Shown one piece after another: positions 1 through 8,060 of a stretch of DNA of 64,000 nt (its first letter is position 1; each line of letters begins with the position of its first letter). The DNA comes from CAMLIZ01 sp040758375. Lineage in GTDB: Bacteria; Pseudomonadota; Gammaproteobacteria; Burkholderiales; Burkholderiaceae_C. The stretch lies in assembly GCA_040758375.1 (NCBI GenBank), contig JBFLWE010000002.1, positions 53,840-117,839 on the forward strand. Reading direction: 5' to 3'. Position numbers and translations under genes: made by a program. The notes beneath the pieces were generated by a model. That model had not been told where the DNA came from, searched no databases, and worked only from the letters and a program-made list of their open reading frames with translations.

Positions 1-134
1 GCAGTGAACGTGCCTTTGGTGGAGGGTGCGCCGGATGGCGCACCGCTGCCGGGGACGTCGGGGTCACCGCCGCCGCAAGCGACCAATACTGCGCTGACCA
101 GCAGGGTCAGCAGACCTGAGCGAATCTTGTTCAT
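1..134 (-). CDS. Lipoprotein N-terminus (partial, runs off window)
   Basis: Only the first 44 codons are present; the gene continues past the left edge. The reading begins MNKIRSGLLTLLVSAVLVAC, a basic n-region, a hydrophobic stretch and a lipobox (LVAC), followed by Gly-Gly-Gly-Asp and a Pro/Gly/Ser linker. This is a classic lipid-anchored exported protein, and the Asp three residues after the cysteine run is not at the +2 sorting position, so outer-membrane location is likely. The next gene upstream (321-1334) is also a CGGGD lipoprotein. A perfect A-tract dyad lies about 40 bases ahead of the start and may be its operator. Function unknown. Confidence 0.75.
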   Translation of the reverse strand, partial: MNKIRSGLLTLLVSAVLVACGGGDPDVPGSGAPSGAPSTKGTFT

Positions 135-171
135 CGAAGCAACCCCTTCATGCACTGCGATCCAAAAAAAG

Positions 172-196
172 AAAAACGAACGCTCGTTCGCTTTTT
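172..196. promoter_or_regulatory. A-tract/T-tract palindrome (candidate TetR-type operator), copy 1
   Basis: An A5 run is followed by CGAACG, a 2-base spacer and CGTTCG, then C and T5. It sits 38-62 bases upstream of the lipoprotein start at 134 (read on the minus strand). An almost identical dyad occurs at 33648-33675, at about the same distance and in the same orientation relative to an AraC-family gene. Short-spacer dyads of this form are typical of TetR-family operators. It could alternatively act as a bidirectional terminator, although a 2-base loop is poor for that. Confidence 0.5.
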
Positions 197-267
197 CTGT
201 GGACCACTATACGAGGCACCGCCGGCCGCCTCGAACGGTGGAAACCCCGCCCTGAGCAGGGCACTCT

Positions 268-297
268 AAAAGCGAAAACGCCGCCCGAGGGCGGCGT
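268..297 (-). terminator. Intrinsic terminator after the GDSL-like lipoprotein
   Basis: On the minus strand an 8-9 bp G/C stem (ACGCCGCCC paired with its complement, 278-297) is followed by a T-rich tail (GTTTTCGCTTTT). It begins 24 bases after the stop of the 321-1334 gene. Confidence 0.75.
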
Positions 298-320
298 CCA
301 ACTCGCGGGGTTGCGCTTTC

Positions 321-1334
321 TCAAAACGGGTTGTTGATCGCGCGCGATGCCGCCAAGGACCCGAGGCGGCTCTGGCCGTAAGGCCCCAGCTGCACGTTGC
401 CGGCCCAGAGATAGGCGGTGGCCGACTTGCTGGCCTCGGTGACCAGGGTTTCGGTGGTGCAGCCGAGCAGCACGCTCGGGTCGAGCTTGTCGGTGGCGCT
501 TCTTGCGGCCAGACAACTCGGCTCCTTGGCGTTGGTCAGGCCCAGCGCCGCCGCGTTGGTCACCGCAAACTGGATGTCGCTGTCGCCGTACACCAGGCCG
601 ATCAGGTGGCCGTCGTTGATCAGGTTGAGCTGCAGCTCGTTGTTGAACGCGGCGCTCAGGCGGTTGAGCATGGCCCCGCCGTCGCTTTGCGACACGCCGT
701 ACGGCGTGAGCCCCACGCTGGGCATGCGCACCACGATCACCGGCGCGCCGGTCACCGCGACGCGGTTCACCTGCATCGCCAGGTCCTTGCCGCGCTGCTT
801 CACCACCTCGGTGAGCGTGGTTTCCGGCGTCGCCGGGTGCAGCGCGTACTGCTCCAGCACGTCGTAGGTGCCGGCCATCACGGTGACGATGTCGCTGTTG
901 GAAAACGGCTGCTCGGCGGCGATGAAGTTGTCGATCTGCGTCTTCACGTCGGCGACCTTCGCCTTGGGTGCGGCGTAGATCAGGCCGGTGGCGCTCGTAT
1001 CGGCATCGCCGTTGGGGCAGGCCTTGAAGCGCAAGCCGAAAGCGCTGGCCACGCTCTGGATCCACAGCGCGTTCGAGCGGCAGTCGTAGGTGCTCAGTGC
1101 GACGCCGCTGGCGTTGAGCGCGAACGCATTGACGCTGTACTTCCTGGCGTCGACCGCCGAGGCGCTGGCCGACGGTGCGATCACGCTGGCCTCGTCGCCG
1201 AAGGCCACGATGCGCGTGGGCCGGAACGCCTCCACCGGGTCGCCGCCGCCGCAGCCGGCCAGCGCCACGATAGAAGCGCCCACCGCGGCGCCGACCCAGC
1301 GCAGCCATTGCGCGTTGATGCCTTTGAACTCCAT
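321..1334 (-). CDS. SGNH/GDSL-fold-like lipoprotein, catalytic residues degenerate
   Basis: This 337-residue exported lipoprotein has its lipobox LAGC with Cys28. The start at 1334 is preferred over the longer frame (1373) because TGGAGG lies 6 bases before it and the signal peptide begins there. The layout follows SGNH hydrolases. A beta strand then FGDE (45-48) stands where FGDS is expected, MAGTYD (153-158) stands where G-x-N-D is expected, and a C-terminal WAGNVQLGPYGQ block (310-321) stands where the D-x-x-H block lies. The serine, and probably the Asp/His pair, are replaced, so it may be a binding protein rather than an esterase. It lies 35 bases after sua5 and could be read from the pur run. 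The fold assignment is inference from motif order. Confidence 0.6.
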   Translation of the reverse strand: MEFKGINAQWLRWVGAAVGASIVALAGCGGGDPVEAFRPTRIVAFGDEASVIAPSASASAVDARKYSVNAFALNASGVALSTYDCRSNALWIQSVASAFGLRFKACPNGDADTSATGLIYAAPKAKVADVKTQIDNFIAAEQPFSNSDIVTVMAGTYDVLEQYALHPATPETTLTEVVKQRGKDLAMQVNRVAVTGAPVIVVRMPSVGLTPYGVSQSDGGAMLNRLSAAFNNELQLNLINDGHLIGLVYGDSDIQFAVTNAAALGLTNAKEPSCLAARSATDKLDPSVLLGCTTETLVTEASKSATAYLWAGNVQLGPYGQSRLGSLAASRAINNPF

Positions 1335-1369
1335 CGAACCTCCAGATTTCCGGGCCACGGGCGCCGCCT

Positions 1370-2362
1370 TCACGCGGCGGCCGCGCGCTGCAGCCGGTCA
1401 CGCACGCCATCCCATTCCGGCGTGTCGGGCGGCTGCTCCACCCAGATCAGCTGCGCACCCCGGGCATCGAGGTCGCGCAGCACCGAGAACAACTCCTGCG
1501 CCGCAAGCGCGGCATCCTGTGGCATCACGCGGTGCATCACGCTGCCCGGTGCGCCCTCCGGGCGCACCGTGCGCGAATATACCGCCAGCTTCAGCCCGCC
1601 CTCGTGCGCCGCACCGGCCGCCAGCGCCTGTGCCAGCGCGGGCGCGGACAGCAGCACCACGCGCGCATGCGGCGCATAGTGCGCCGCCAAGGTGCCCGAG
1701 GCGCGTGGCGCACCGGCATCGCGGTCGAGCAGCGTCTCGCCGGCCGCGGCCTCGATGCGCGCGCGCGTGAGCACGCCGGGGCGCAACAGCACCGCCCGGC
1801 CGCGCGTGCAGTCGACGATGGTCGACTCGATGCCCACCGGGCAGGCGCCGCCGTCCAGCACCAGCAGCGCGGGGCCGAACTCCTGCACCACATGCTGCGC
1901 GGTGGTGGGGCTGACGCGGCCGAACAGGTTGGCGCTGGGCGCGGCCACGCCGTGCACGCCGCGCTGCGCCGCCGCCTGCAGCAGCGCATGCGCCACCGGA
2001 TGGGCCGGGCAACGCAGCCCGATGGTGTCTTGCCCGCCCGCCGCAGCCGTGGCCCGGCCGGGCCGGCGCGGCACGATCACGGTCAACGGCCCGGGCCAGA
2101 AAGCCTGCATCAAGCGCTGCGCCAGCGGCGAGACCTCGACCGAGAACTCGGCGGCCGCGGCCGCATCGGCCACGTGCACGATCAGCGGATGGTCGCTCGG
2201 CCGGCCCTTGGCCTGGAAGATGCGCGCGACGGCAGCGTCGTCGTCGGCGCGCGCACCCAGGCCGTACACCGTCTCGGTGGGCAGCGCCACCAGCTCGCCG
2301 GCGGCCAGCGCATCGGCGGCCCTGGCGATGGCCTGGGGGTCGTGGCCGGGCAGCAAGGGCAT
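1370..2362 (-). CDS. tsaC: L-threonylcarbamoyladenylate synthase (Sua5/YciO/YrdC)
   Basis: Makes threonylcarbamoyl-AMP from threonine, bicarbonate and ATP, the first step of t6A37 tRNA modification in the cytoplasm. At 330 residues it is the long Sua5 form: an N-terminal YrdC domain (about 1-200; GELVALPTETVYGLGARA near 27-44 and the KGRPSDHPL motif near 52-60) plus a C-terminal Sua5 domain (about 210-325). The start lies 6 bases after the purK stop, so it is translated in the purE-purK-sua5 run, a common arrangement in Burkholderiales. Confidence 0.93.
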   Translation of the reverse strand: MPLLPGHDPQAIARAADALAAGELVALPTETVYGLGARADDDAAVARIFQAKGRPSDHPLIVHVADAAAAAEFSVEVSPLAQRLMQAFWPGPLTVIVPRRPGRATAAAGGQDTIGLRCPAHPVAHALLQAAAQRGVHGVAAPSANLFGRVSPTTAQHVVQEFGPALLVLDGGACPVGIESTIVDCTRGRAVLLRPGVLTRARIEAAAGETLLDRDAGAPRASGTLAAHYAPHARVVLLSAPALAQALAAGAAHEGGLKLAVYSRTVRPEGAPGSVMHRVMPQDAALAAQELFSVLRDLDARGAQLIWVEQPPDTPEWDGVRDRLQRAAAA

Positions 2363-2368
2363 GGCGGC

Positions 2369-3529
2369 TCAGAAGGCCGGCAGGCCCAGGCGTTCGGCCG
2401 CCTGCAGCGCCACGGCGCGCGCGCCTTCGGCGCTTGGCGCGGTGACGGTCAGGTGGCCCATCTTGCGGCCCGGCCGTGCGCTGGCCTTGCCGTACAGGTG
2501 CAGGTGCACGCCCGGCAGCGCCAGCACGGCATCCCACGGCGGCGTGCGCTCGCGGCCTTGCGCATCGAACCACAGGTCGCCCAGCAGGTTGAGCATCACC
2601 GCCGGCGAATGCAGGCGCGGCGCCACCAGCGGCAGGCCGGCCAGCGTGCGCACCTGCAGCTCGAACTGCGACACGTCGCAGGCGTCGATGCTGTAGTGGC
2701 CCGAGTTGTGCGGGCGCGGCGCCATCTCGTTGGCCACCAGCGCGCCGTCTTGCAGCACGAAGAACTCGACGCACAGCACGCCCACGTAGTCCATCGAGGC
2801 GGCGATGCGCTCGGCGCATGCGACGGCCTGCGCCTGCTGCAGCGCCGTGGCGCCGGGCGCCGGCACCTGCGTGACCGCGAGGATGCCGTCGCGGTGAAGG
2901 TTCTGCTGCACGGGCAGGTGCACCGTGCGGCCGTCCGCCCCGCGCGCGACGATCACCGACAGCTCGAGCGCGAGCGGCAGCATCTTCTCCAGCACGCAGG
3001 GCACCTGCTTCAACTGTCTCCAGGCATCGGCCAGCTCGGTGCGCGACTTCACGCGCACCTGCCCCTTGCCGTCATAGCCCAGGCGCGAGGTTTTCAGGAT
3101 GCCGGGCAGCAGCTCGTCGCCAACGGCCTGCAGCTGCGCCTCGTTCTCGATCAGCGCATGCGGCGCACAGGGCACGCCGCAGCGCACGAACTGCGCCTTC
3201 TCGGCCGCACGGTCCTGGCACACCGACACCGCCGCGGCCGACGGCGCGACCCGGCGCGAAGCGGCCAAGGCCGCCAGCGCCTGCGCCGGCACGTTCTCGA
3301 ACTCGGTGGTCACGGCCGCGCTCAATGCGGCCAGTTGCTCCAGCCCCTGCGCGTCCGCATAGCCGGCGCACACCTGGTGTTGCGCGACCGCGCCCGCGGG
3401 GCTGTGGGCATCGGCTTCGAGCACCGCGACCGAATAGCCCAGCGCCTGCGCCGCATGCACGAACATGCGACCCAGCTGGCCACCGCCCAGCACGCCGAGC
3501 GTGGCGCCCGGCAACAGCATCTGGCTCAC
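2369..3529 (-). CDS. purK: N5-carboxyaminoimidazole ribonucleotide synthase
   Basis: ATP-grasp enzyme (386 residues) that carboxylates AIR to N5-CAIR in purine synthesis and hands its product to PurE. The N-terminal LGVLGGGQLGRMFVHAAQALG is the typical PurK nucleotide-fold opening; the ATP-grasp core follows (EFENVPAQAL, YDGKGQ, VEFFVLQDG, NEMAPRPHNSGHY). The start is a GTG at 3529 overlapping the purE stop (GTGA), which implies translational coupling; the in-frame ATG three codons later is the alternative. Confidence 0.95.
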   Translation of the reverse strand: MSQMLLPGATLGVLGGGQLGRMFVHAAQALGYSVAVLEADAHSPAGAVAQHQVCAGYADAQGLEQLAALSAAVTTEFENVPAQALAALAASRRVAPSAAAVSVCQDRAAEKAQFVRCGVPCAPHALIENEAQLQAVGDELLPGILKTSRLGYDGKGQVRVKSRTELADAWRQLKQVPCVLEKMLPLALELSVIVARGADGRTVHLPVQQNLHRDGILAVTQVPAPGATALQQAQAVACAERIAASMDYVGVLCVEFFVLQDGALVANEMAPRPHNSGHYSIDACDVSQFELQVRTLAGLPLVAPRLHSPAVMLNLLGDLWFDAQGRERTPPWDAVLALPGVHLHLYGKASARPGRKMGHLTVTAPSAEGARAVALQAAERLGLPAF

Positions 3530-4023
3530 TTCAGCTCCCCGGTCATCGCACGCGCGGCCTCGGTCTGCTGCTGGCGGAACGCCTCGAGCCGGGCGCGCAG
3601 CGCCGCGTCTTCATTGGCCAGCATCGCCACCGCGAACAGCGCCGCGTTGGCCGCGCCGGCGGTGCCGATCGCGAAGGTGGCCACCGGCACGCCTTTGGGC
3701 ATCTGCACGATCGAATGCAGCGAGTCCACGCCCTGCAGGTGGCGGCTGGCCACCGGCACGCCGAGCACCGGCACCACCGTCTTCGCGGCCAGCATGCCGG
3801 GCAGGTGGGCGGCGCCGCCGGCGCCCGCGATGATGGCTTTCAGGCCCCGCGCCGCCGCGCCCTCGGCATACGCGAACATCTCGTCGGGCATGCGGTGCGC
3901 CGAGACCACACGCGCTTCATGCGCAATGCCGAAGTCGGCGAGAATCTGGGCCGCGTGCCGCATGGTCTCCCAGTCGCTGCTGGAACCCATCACCACGCCG
4001 ACCACGGGAGGGGCACTGGTCAA
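3526..4023 (-). CDS. purE: N5-CAIR mutase
   Basis: Converts N5-CAIR to CAIR in de novo purine synthesis; forms octamers in the cytoplasm. The signature GVVMGSSSDWETM lies at the N-terminus and AGAGGAAHLPGM in mid-protein, with SRHLQGVDSL further on. I place the start at a TTG (4023) preceded by GGAG at 6 bases. This gives 165 residues, matching the family (160-170). The frame stays open to an ATG at 4077, but that would put the start upstream of the candidate -10 box and almost on the divergent gene. Confidence 0.9.
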   Translation of the reverse strand: MTSAPPVVGVVMGSSSDWETMRHAAQILADFGIAHEARVVSAHRMPDEMFAYAEGAAARGLKAIIAGAGGAAHLPGMLAAKTVVPVLGVPVASRHLQGVDSLHSIVQMPKGVPVATFAIGTAGAANAALFAVAMLANEDAALRARLEAFRQQQTEAARAMTGELK

Positions 4024-4055
4024 GGCTCGCTCCGGGAGGCTGGGGAAAACCTTGA

Positions 4056-4061
4056 ATTGTA
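4056..4061 (-). promoter_or_regulatory. Candidate -10 box of the purE-purK-sua5 run
   Basis: TACAAT on the minus strand, about 33 bases before the TTG start of purE. A weak -35 (TCAAGA) lies 17 bases further upstream. It sits in the short divergent gap with the thioredoxin-like gene. Confidence 0.4.
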
Positions 4062-4088
4062 GGCCGCCGCACCTCACCTCTTGAGCCC

Positions 4089-5030
4089 ATGATCGACATC
4101 ACCCTGCAGAACTTCGAAGCCGAGCTGATCCAGGCCTCCATGCAGCAGCCCGTGCTGCTGGACATCTGGGCGCCCTGGTGCGGGCCCTGCCGCACGCTGG
4201 GGCCCATCCTCGAGAAGCTCGAGGTCGAATACGCGGGCCGCTTCAAGCTGGGCAAGCTCAACAGCGACGAACAGCCCGAGATCGCCGGGCAGCTGAGCCA
4301 GGCCTTCGGCGTGCGCAGCATCCCGTTCTGCGTGCTGTTCCACCAGGGCCAGCCGGTCGACGGTTTCGTGGGTGCCTTGCCCGAAGGCCAGGTGCGGCAG
4401 TTCCTCGACAAGCATGTACCCAGCGTCGAAAGCCTCGAAGCCGAGGAGCAGACCGAGGCTGCGGTGGACATGGCCGCGCAGGGCGACGCCGACAGTGCGC
4501 TCGACCGGCTGCAGCAGGCGGTGGCCATCGACCCCGCCAACGACACGGTGCGCTGCGAATACGTGAAGCTGCTGCTGGAGCAAGGCCGGGTGGCACAGGC
4601 CCGTCAGGCCTGGGACCCGGTGGCCACCAAGGCGCTGCTCGATGCGCGCATCGCCGCGCTGGGCCGCTGGCTCGATGCCTGCGAAAAGGCGCCGCAAGCG
4701 CGCAGCCCGCAGGCGCTGGCCGCCGCCATCGCCGCCAACCGGCGCGACTTCGAGGCGCGTTTCGAGCTGGCGCAAACCCATCTCGCCGCCGGCCGATTCA
4801 CCGAGGCCATGGACGAACTGCTCGAGATCGTGATGCGCGACAAGGGCTGGAACGACGAGCTCGCGCGCAAGACCTACGTGGCCATCCTCGAGCTGATGAG
4901 CAAGCCGGCGCCCAAGGCCGCGGCGGCCGAAGCCAAGGGGGCGCTCGAAGTCACCGGCAAGCCGGCGGCCGCGCAGTCCGACCCTGTGGTCGACCAGTAC
5001 CGGCGCAAGCTCAGCATGGCGCTTTTCTGA
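4089..5030 (+). CDS. cnoX: Thioredoxin-domain/TPR chaperedoxin (CnoX/YbbN family)
   Basis: A 313-residue cytoplasmic protein. It has a thioredoxin fold (1-110) with an intact WCGPC centre (Cys31, Cys34) and the FGVRSIP cis-proline loop. Helical repeats of TPR type follow (about 120-270), then an Ala/Lys-rich tail. The CnoX family protects substrates from over-oxidation and passes them to GroEL or DnaK. E. coli CnoX has lost the redox-active CxxC, whereas this protein keeps both cysteines, so it is probably a genuine oxidoreductase as well. It is divergent from purE with no partner gene. Confidence 0.85.
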   Translation: MIDITLQNFEAELIQASMQQPVLLDIWAPWCGPCRTLGPILEKLEVEYAGRFKLGKLNSDEQPEIAGQLSQAFGVRSIPFCVLFHQGQPVDGFVGALPEGQVRQFLDKHVPSVESLEAEEQTEAAVDMAAQGDADSALDRLQQAVAIDPANDTVRCEYVKLLLEQGRVAQARQAWDPVATKALLDARIAALGRWLDACEKAPQARSPQALAAAIAANRRDFEARFELAQTHLAAGRFTEAMDELLEIVMRDKGWNDELARKTYVAILELMSKPAPKAAAAEAKGALEVTGKPAAAQSDPVVDQYRRKLSMALF

Positions 5031-5067
5031 GCGCCCGGCCGCCGCGCCGGGTGGCCGGAATCTGCGT

Positions 5068-6189
5068 TCAAGCGGGCCGCAACTCGCCCAGCGCCTCTTG
5101 CAGGATGTGCAGCGCCTTGGCCTGCTGGGCCTTGTAGGCGGCGTGATCCTGTTCGGCCCGGGCGCGGTGCCGTGCGGCGCGCTGGGCATCGCCGAAGCGC
5201 GCGAACAACTCGGCCAGCCTGGCATGGGCCAGGGCGCGGTCGTCCACGTCGCAGCTCGCCTGCTGCAGGCTTTGCTCAGCGGCCTGCGCGCCGGCGCGCG
5301 CTTCTTCTTCGCGCCCGGTCTGCAGCAGGCACCAGGCGCGGTCGGCCAGCAGGCAAGGCTGCAGCCGCTCGCGCCAGGGCGATCGGGTGGTGGGAGAGCC
5401 GGCTTGTTGTTCGTCGAACAGCGCCAGCGCCTGCTCGAAGCAACCTTCCAGCACCAGCAGGTGCGCGCGCAACAGCGGCACCAGCCAGTCGAGCGACTGC
5501 AGGCCGATGCCGGCGTCGAAGTTGCTCGTCGAGTCCATCACCATCGCGGCATGCACCGCCTGGCTGCCGGTCACGCCTTCGAAGGCCGCAGCCTGCCGCG
5601 CATGGTCTGCGCGCAGCCCGGCCTGGTTGTAGATGGTGGAGCTCAGCGCCACGTCGTCGCCGTCGGCCAGCGCATGCTGGCGCGCGCTGTTGTACCAGGG
5701 CTGCGCCAGGTCGAGCCGGCCGGTGTAGTGCAGCCCCACGGCCACGGTGAGGCAGGCGCGCCAGCGCGCCCCATGGTGGTCGGGCGCGGCCAGGCGCAGC
5801 GCCTCGGCGCATAGCGCCGCGGTGCGCTCGCGCTCGTCGCGCAGGTAGTGGGCATGTGCGAGCCATGCCGCGCTGAGCGCCTGCAGCGGCTGCAGCTGCG
5901 CTGCGGCGCTGAGCGCATAGGCGCGCTTGAGCCGGTCATACGCGGTGGCGCTGCCGAGGTGCGTGTACTGCTCGATCTGGCCTTCGGCCAGCGCCATCCA
6001 GCCGCTCACCGCCACATGCGGCCGGGCGGCGAACTGGCGCTGCAGCTCCTGCAGCTGCCCGCGCGCCAGCTCCACCTGACCATGGCGGCCGAGGAATCCG
6101 GCCCGCTCGGCGCGCAGACACGCCAGCTGCACCGGGTCGCGGGTGCGGGCGATCGCCGCATCCAGCCGAGCCAACAAGCGCGAGCGCAT
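5068..6189 (-). CDS. TPR-like helical repeat protein, function unknown
   Basis: A 373-residue protein beginning MRSRLLARLDAAIARTRDP, all-helical, with tandem 34-40 residue repeats rich in Ala/Leu (ARGQLQELQRQF, AALCAEALRLAAP, GRLDLAQPWYNSAR, FEQALALFDEQQ) that look like degenerate TPRs. No signal peptide, membrane segment or catalytic motif is visible. It starts 15 bases after the purC stop, suggesting co-transcription, but there is no good ribosome-binding site before the ATG. The frame stays open far upstream through purC and beyond; that extension is a shadow. Probably a scaffold or adaptor; partner unknown. Confidence 0.7.
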   Translation of the reverse strand: MRSRLLARLDAAIARTRDPVQLACLRAERAGFLGRHGQVELARGQLQELQRQFAARPHVAVSGWMALAEGQIEQYTHLGSATAYDRLKRAYALSAAAQLQPLQALSAAWLAHAHYLRDERERTAALCAEALRLAAPDHHGARWRACLTVAVGLHYTGRLDLAQPWYNSARQHALADGDDVALSSTIYNQAGLRADHARQAAAFEGVTGSQAVHAAMVMDSTSNFDAGIGLQSLDWLVPLLRAHLLVLEGCFEQALALFDEQQAGSPTTRSPWRERLQPCLLADRAWCLLQTGREEEARAGAQAAEQSLQQASCDVDDRALAHARLAELFARFGDAQRAARHRARAEQDHAAYKAQQAKALHILQEALGELRPA

Positions 6190-6203
6190 CGTGTGCTGCC
6201 GCG

Positions 6204-7112
6204 TCAAGCCGTGAGGCGCTGCAAGGCCTCGCGGTACTTGGCCGCCGTCTTCTCGATCACCTCGGCAGGCAGTTCGGGCGCCGGTGCCTTCTTGTTCCAG
6301 GGCTTGCCGTCCACCTTGGCCTGCTCCAGCCAGTCGCGCACGAATTGCTTGTCGAAGCTGGGGGGGTTGCGGCCGGCGTCGAACGCGGCCTGGTAGCCTT
6401 CGACCGGCCAGAAACGAGAAGAGTCGGGCGTGAGCACCTCGTCCATCAGCGTCAGCCTGCCCTGCTCGTCGAGGCCGAACTCGAACTTGGTGTCGGCGAT
6501 GATGATGCCTTTGGTGAGCGCGAAGTCGGCCGCGGTCTTGTACAGCCGGATCGCCGCATCGCGCACCTGCTGCGCCAGATCGGGCCCGATCGTCTGCGCG
6601 ATCTGCTCGAAGCTCACGTTCTCGTCGTGCTCGCCCACCGCGGCCTTGGTGGCCGGCGTGAAGATCGGCTCGGGCAGCTTGCTCGCGTTTTTCAGGCCCT
6701 CGGGCAGCGCCACGCCGCACACCGAGCGCGTGGCCTGGTACTCGGCCCAGCCGGAGCCGGCCAGGTAGCCGCGCACCACGGCCTCCACCGGCAGCGGCTT
6801 CAGGCGCTTGACCAGCATCGAGCGGCCGCGCACCTGCGCCACCTCGTCGGGCGCCACCGCGCTTTCGGGCGCCTGGCCGGTGAGGTGGTTGGGCACGATG
6901 CCCTGCAGCTTGTCGAACCAGAACAGCGCCATCTGCGTCAGCAGCTCGCCCTTGCCCGGGATGGGCTGGCCCATCACCACGTCGAAGGCCGACAGGCGGT
7001 CGCTCGCGACCATCAGGATGCGGTCGCTGCCGACCGCGTAGTTGTCGCGCACCTTGCCGCGCGCCAGCAAGGGCAGCGAGTGCAGGGAGCTTTGGAGCAG
7101 CGCAGATGTCAC
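6204..7112 (-). CDS. purC: Phosphoribosylaminoimidazole-succinocarboxamide synthase (SAICAR synthetase)
   Basis: Joins CAIR and aspartate with ATP to give SAICAR in purine synthesis. It has 302 residues, the longer form seen in Burkholderiales and yeast rather than the 237-residue E. coli form. Motifs: GKVRDNYAVG, ASDRLSAFDVVMGQPIPGKG, VVRGYLAGSGW, KFEFG and DEVLTPDSSRFW. The start is a GTG at 7112 with AGAGG 8 bases before it; the open frame further upstream is not conserved-looking. Confidence 0.95.
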   Translation of the reverse strand: MTSALLQSSLHSLPLLARGKVRDNYAVGSDRILMVASDRLSAFDVVMGQPIPGKGELLTQMALFWFDKLQGIVPNHLTGQAPESAVAPDEVAQVRGRSMLVKRLKPLPVEAVVRGYLAGSGWAEYQATRSVCGVALPEGLKNASKLPEPIFTPATKAAVGEHDENVSFEQIAQTIGPDLAQQVRDAAIRLYKTAADFALTKGIIIADTKFEFGLDEQGRLTLMDEVLTPDSSRFWPVEGYQAAFDAGRNPPSFDKQFVRDWLEQAKVDGKPWNKKAPAPELPAEVIEKTAAKYREALQRLTA

Positions 7113-7162
7113 GGCGAAGCCTCTGGAAACCAGCGGGGATTGTAGGTGCCGGCGTCGCCGCG

Positions 7163-7960
7163 TCAGGCAAAGGCAAGCAGCACAGCCACCAATCCCAGCG
7201 TGGCCAGCAGCAGGAGCAAGCCGTACAGCACGCCGATGAACAGCGTGCGCGCCAGCGTGGGGGCCCAGCCACCGCCGTACACCGTGCGCAGCGCCAGCGC
7301 ACTGTGCACCGGCGCCGCGAGCAGCACCAGGTCGCTGCCGCTGGCGGGCAGCAGCAGGAACACCGCATACGGCACCGAGGCGCTGAAGCGCGACTTCATG
7401 TGCTCGACGAAACGTCGCGGGTCGCTGCGAAAGCGTTCGCCGATGCGGTGGATGGTGCGTTCGAACGCGTTGCACGGCGGCGCACTGGCCGCGGTGCAGC
7501 CGGTCTCGTGCAGCAGCACCAGCGCCGGCTCATGCGCGGGAGCCGCCGCCGACGCAGCCGATTCGCGGATGGCCTCGGCTGCGGCGCGCGCCGGCAGCCG
7601 GGCTGCGCTTTCCAACGCCGCCTCGTCGACGGCGGAGGGCAGCAGCTTCACGATCAGAAAGAACAGGAAACTGGCCGTGAGGTAGATGCGCAGCGGCAGC
7701 ACATAGCGCCGGCGCCGTCCGGCGAGGTACTCCCGTGTCAGCTGACCTGGCTTGAACAGCAGCAGCTTCAGGGTGCGCCACAGCGCACCTTCCACCGCCA
7801 CGTAGTGACCCACGAACTCGTGCACGAACTCGCCCAGGGTGGGCGGGTGAAGCGCCGTCTCCTGGCCGCATTGCGCGCAGTAGCGCGCCGGCGCCGGCCA
7901 TGCGGTGCCGCAGTTGCGACAAGGCCCTTGCGGCACGGCACCCTCGTGCGCGATGCTCAT
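7163..7960 (-). CDS. DUF3667 membrane protein with N-terminal zinc ribbon
   Basis: A 265-residue protein. The N-terminus carries a rubredoxin-like zinc ribbon (CRNCG...YCAQCG, about residues 14-35). Next come the DUF3667-type segment PTLGEFVHEFVGHYVAVEGALWRTLKLLLFKPGQL (split here only for description), a Y-L-x-G-R-R-R-R-Y-V-L-P-L-R-x-Y motif and a transmembrane helix (ASFLFFLIVKLL). Three further hydrophobic helices lie in the C-terminal third. The start at 7960 begins MSIAHEG; an in-frame ATG at 8011 exists but lies in non-coding-looking sequence next to the fba terminator. Function unknown for the family. Confidence 0.75.
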   Translation of the reverse strand: MSIAHEGAVPQGPCRNCGTAWPAPARYCAQCGQETALHPPTLGEFVHEFVGHYVAVEGALWRTLKLLLFKPGQLTREYLAGRRRRYVLPLRIYLTASFLFFLIVKLLPSAVDEAALESAARLPARAAAEAIRESAASAAAPAHEPALVLLHETGCTAASAPPCNAFERTIHRIGERFRSDPRRFVEHMKSRFSASVPYAVFLLLPASGSDLVLLAAPVHSALALRTVYGGGWAPTLARTLFIGVLYGLLLLLATLGLVAVLLAFA

Positions 7961-8012
7961 CGTGATGGCGCTCCCCTCGTTGAAAGACGCGCGATTGTCC
8001 GGCCCTGGCATG

Positions 8013-8037
8013 AAAACGGGCGCCCGAAGGCGCCCGT
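8013..8037 (-). terminator. Intrinsic terminator after fba
   Basis: On the minus strand CGGGCGCC-TTCG-GGCGCCCG is followed by TTTT: an 8-bp stem with a UUCG-type tetraloop, 25 bases after the fba stop. It ends just ahead of the DUF3667 gene, separating the two transcripts. Confidence 0.85.
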
Positions 8038-8060
8038 GTCCACCGGCCTGGGCAACCGGC

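Noticed and set aside
3526..4077. purE start at 4077
   Set aside because: It would lie upstream of the candidate -10 box and add 18 residues not seen in the family; the TTG at 4023 has a good ribosome-binding site.
5068..7368. Very long minus-strand open frame running through purC
   Set aside because: Only the part from 6189 down has protein-like composition; the rest is an antisense-free shadow of purC in another frame, full of Arg/Ala/Gly, as expected from GC-rich DNA.
7447..7460. GCGTTCGAACGC palindrome as a third operator copy
   Set aside because: It is inside the DUF3667 coding sequence, has no A/T tracts and no 2-base spacer, so it does not match the two intergenic copies.
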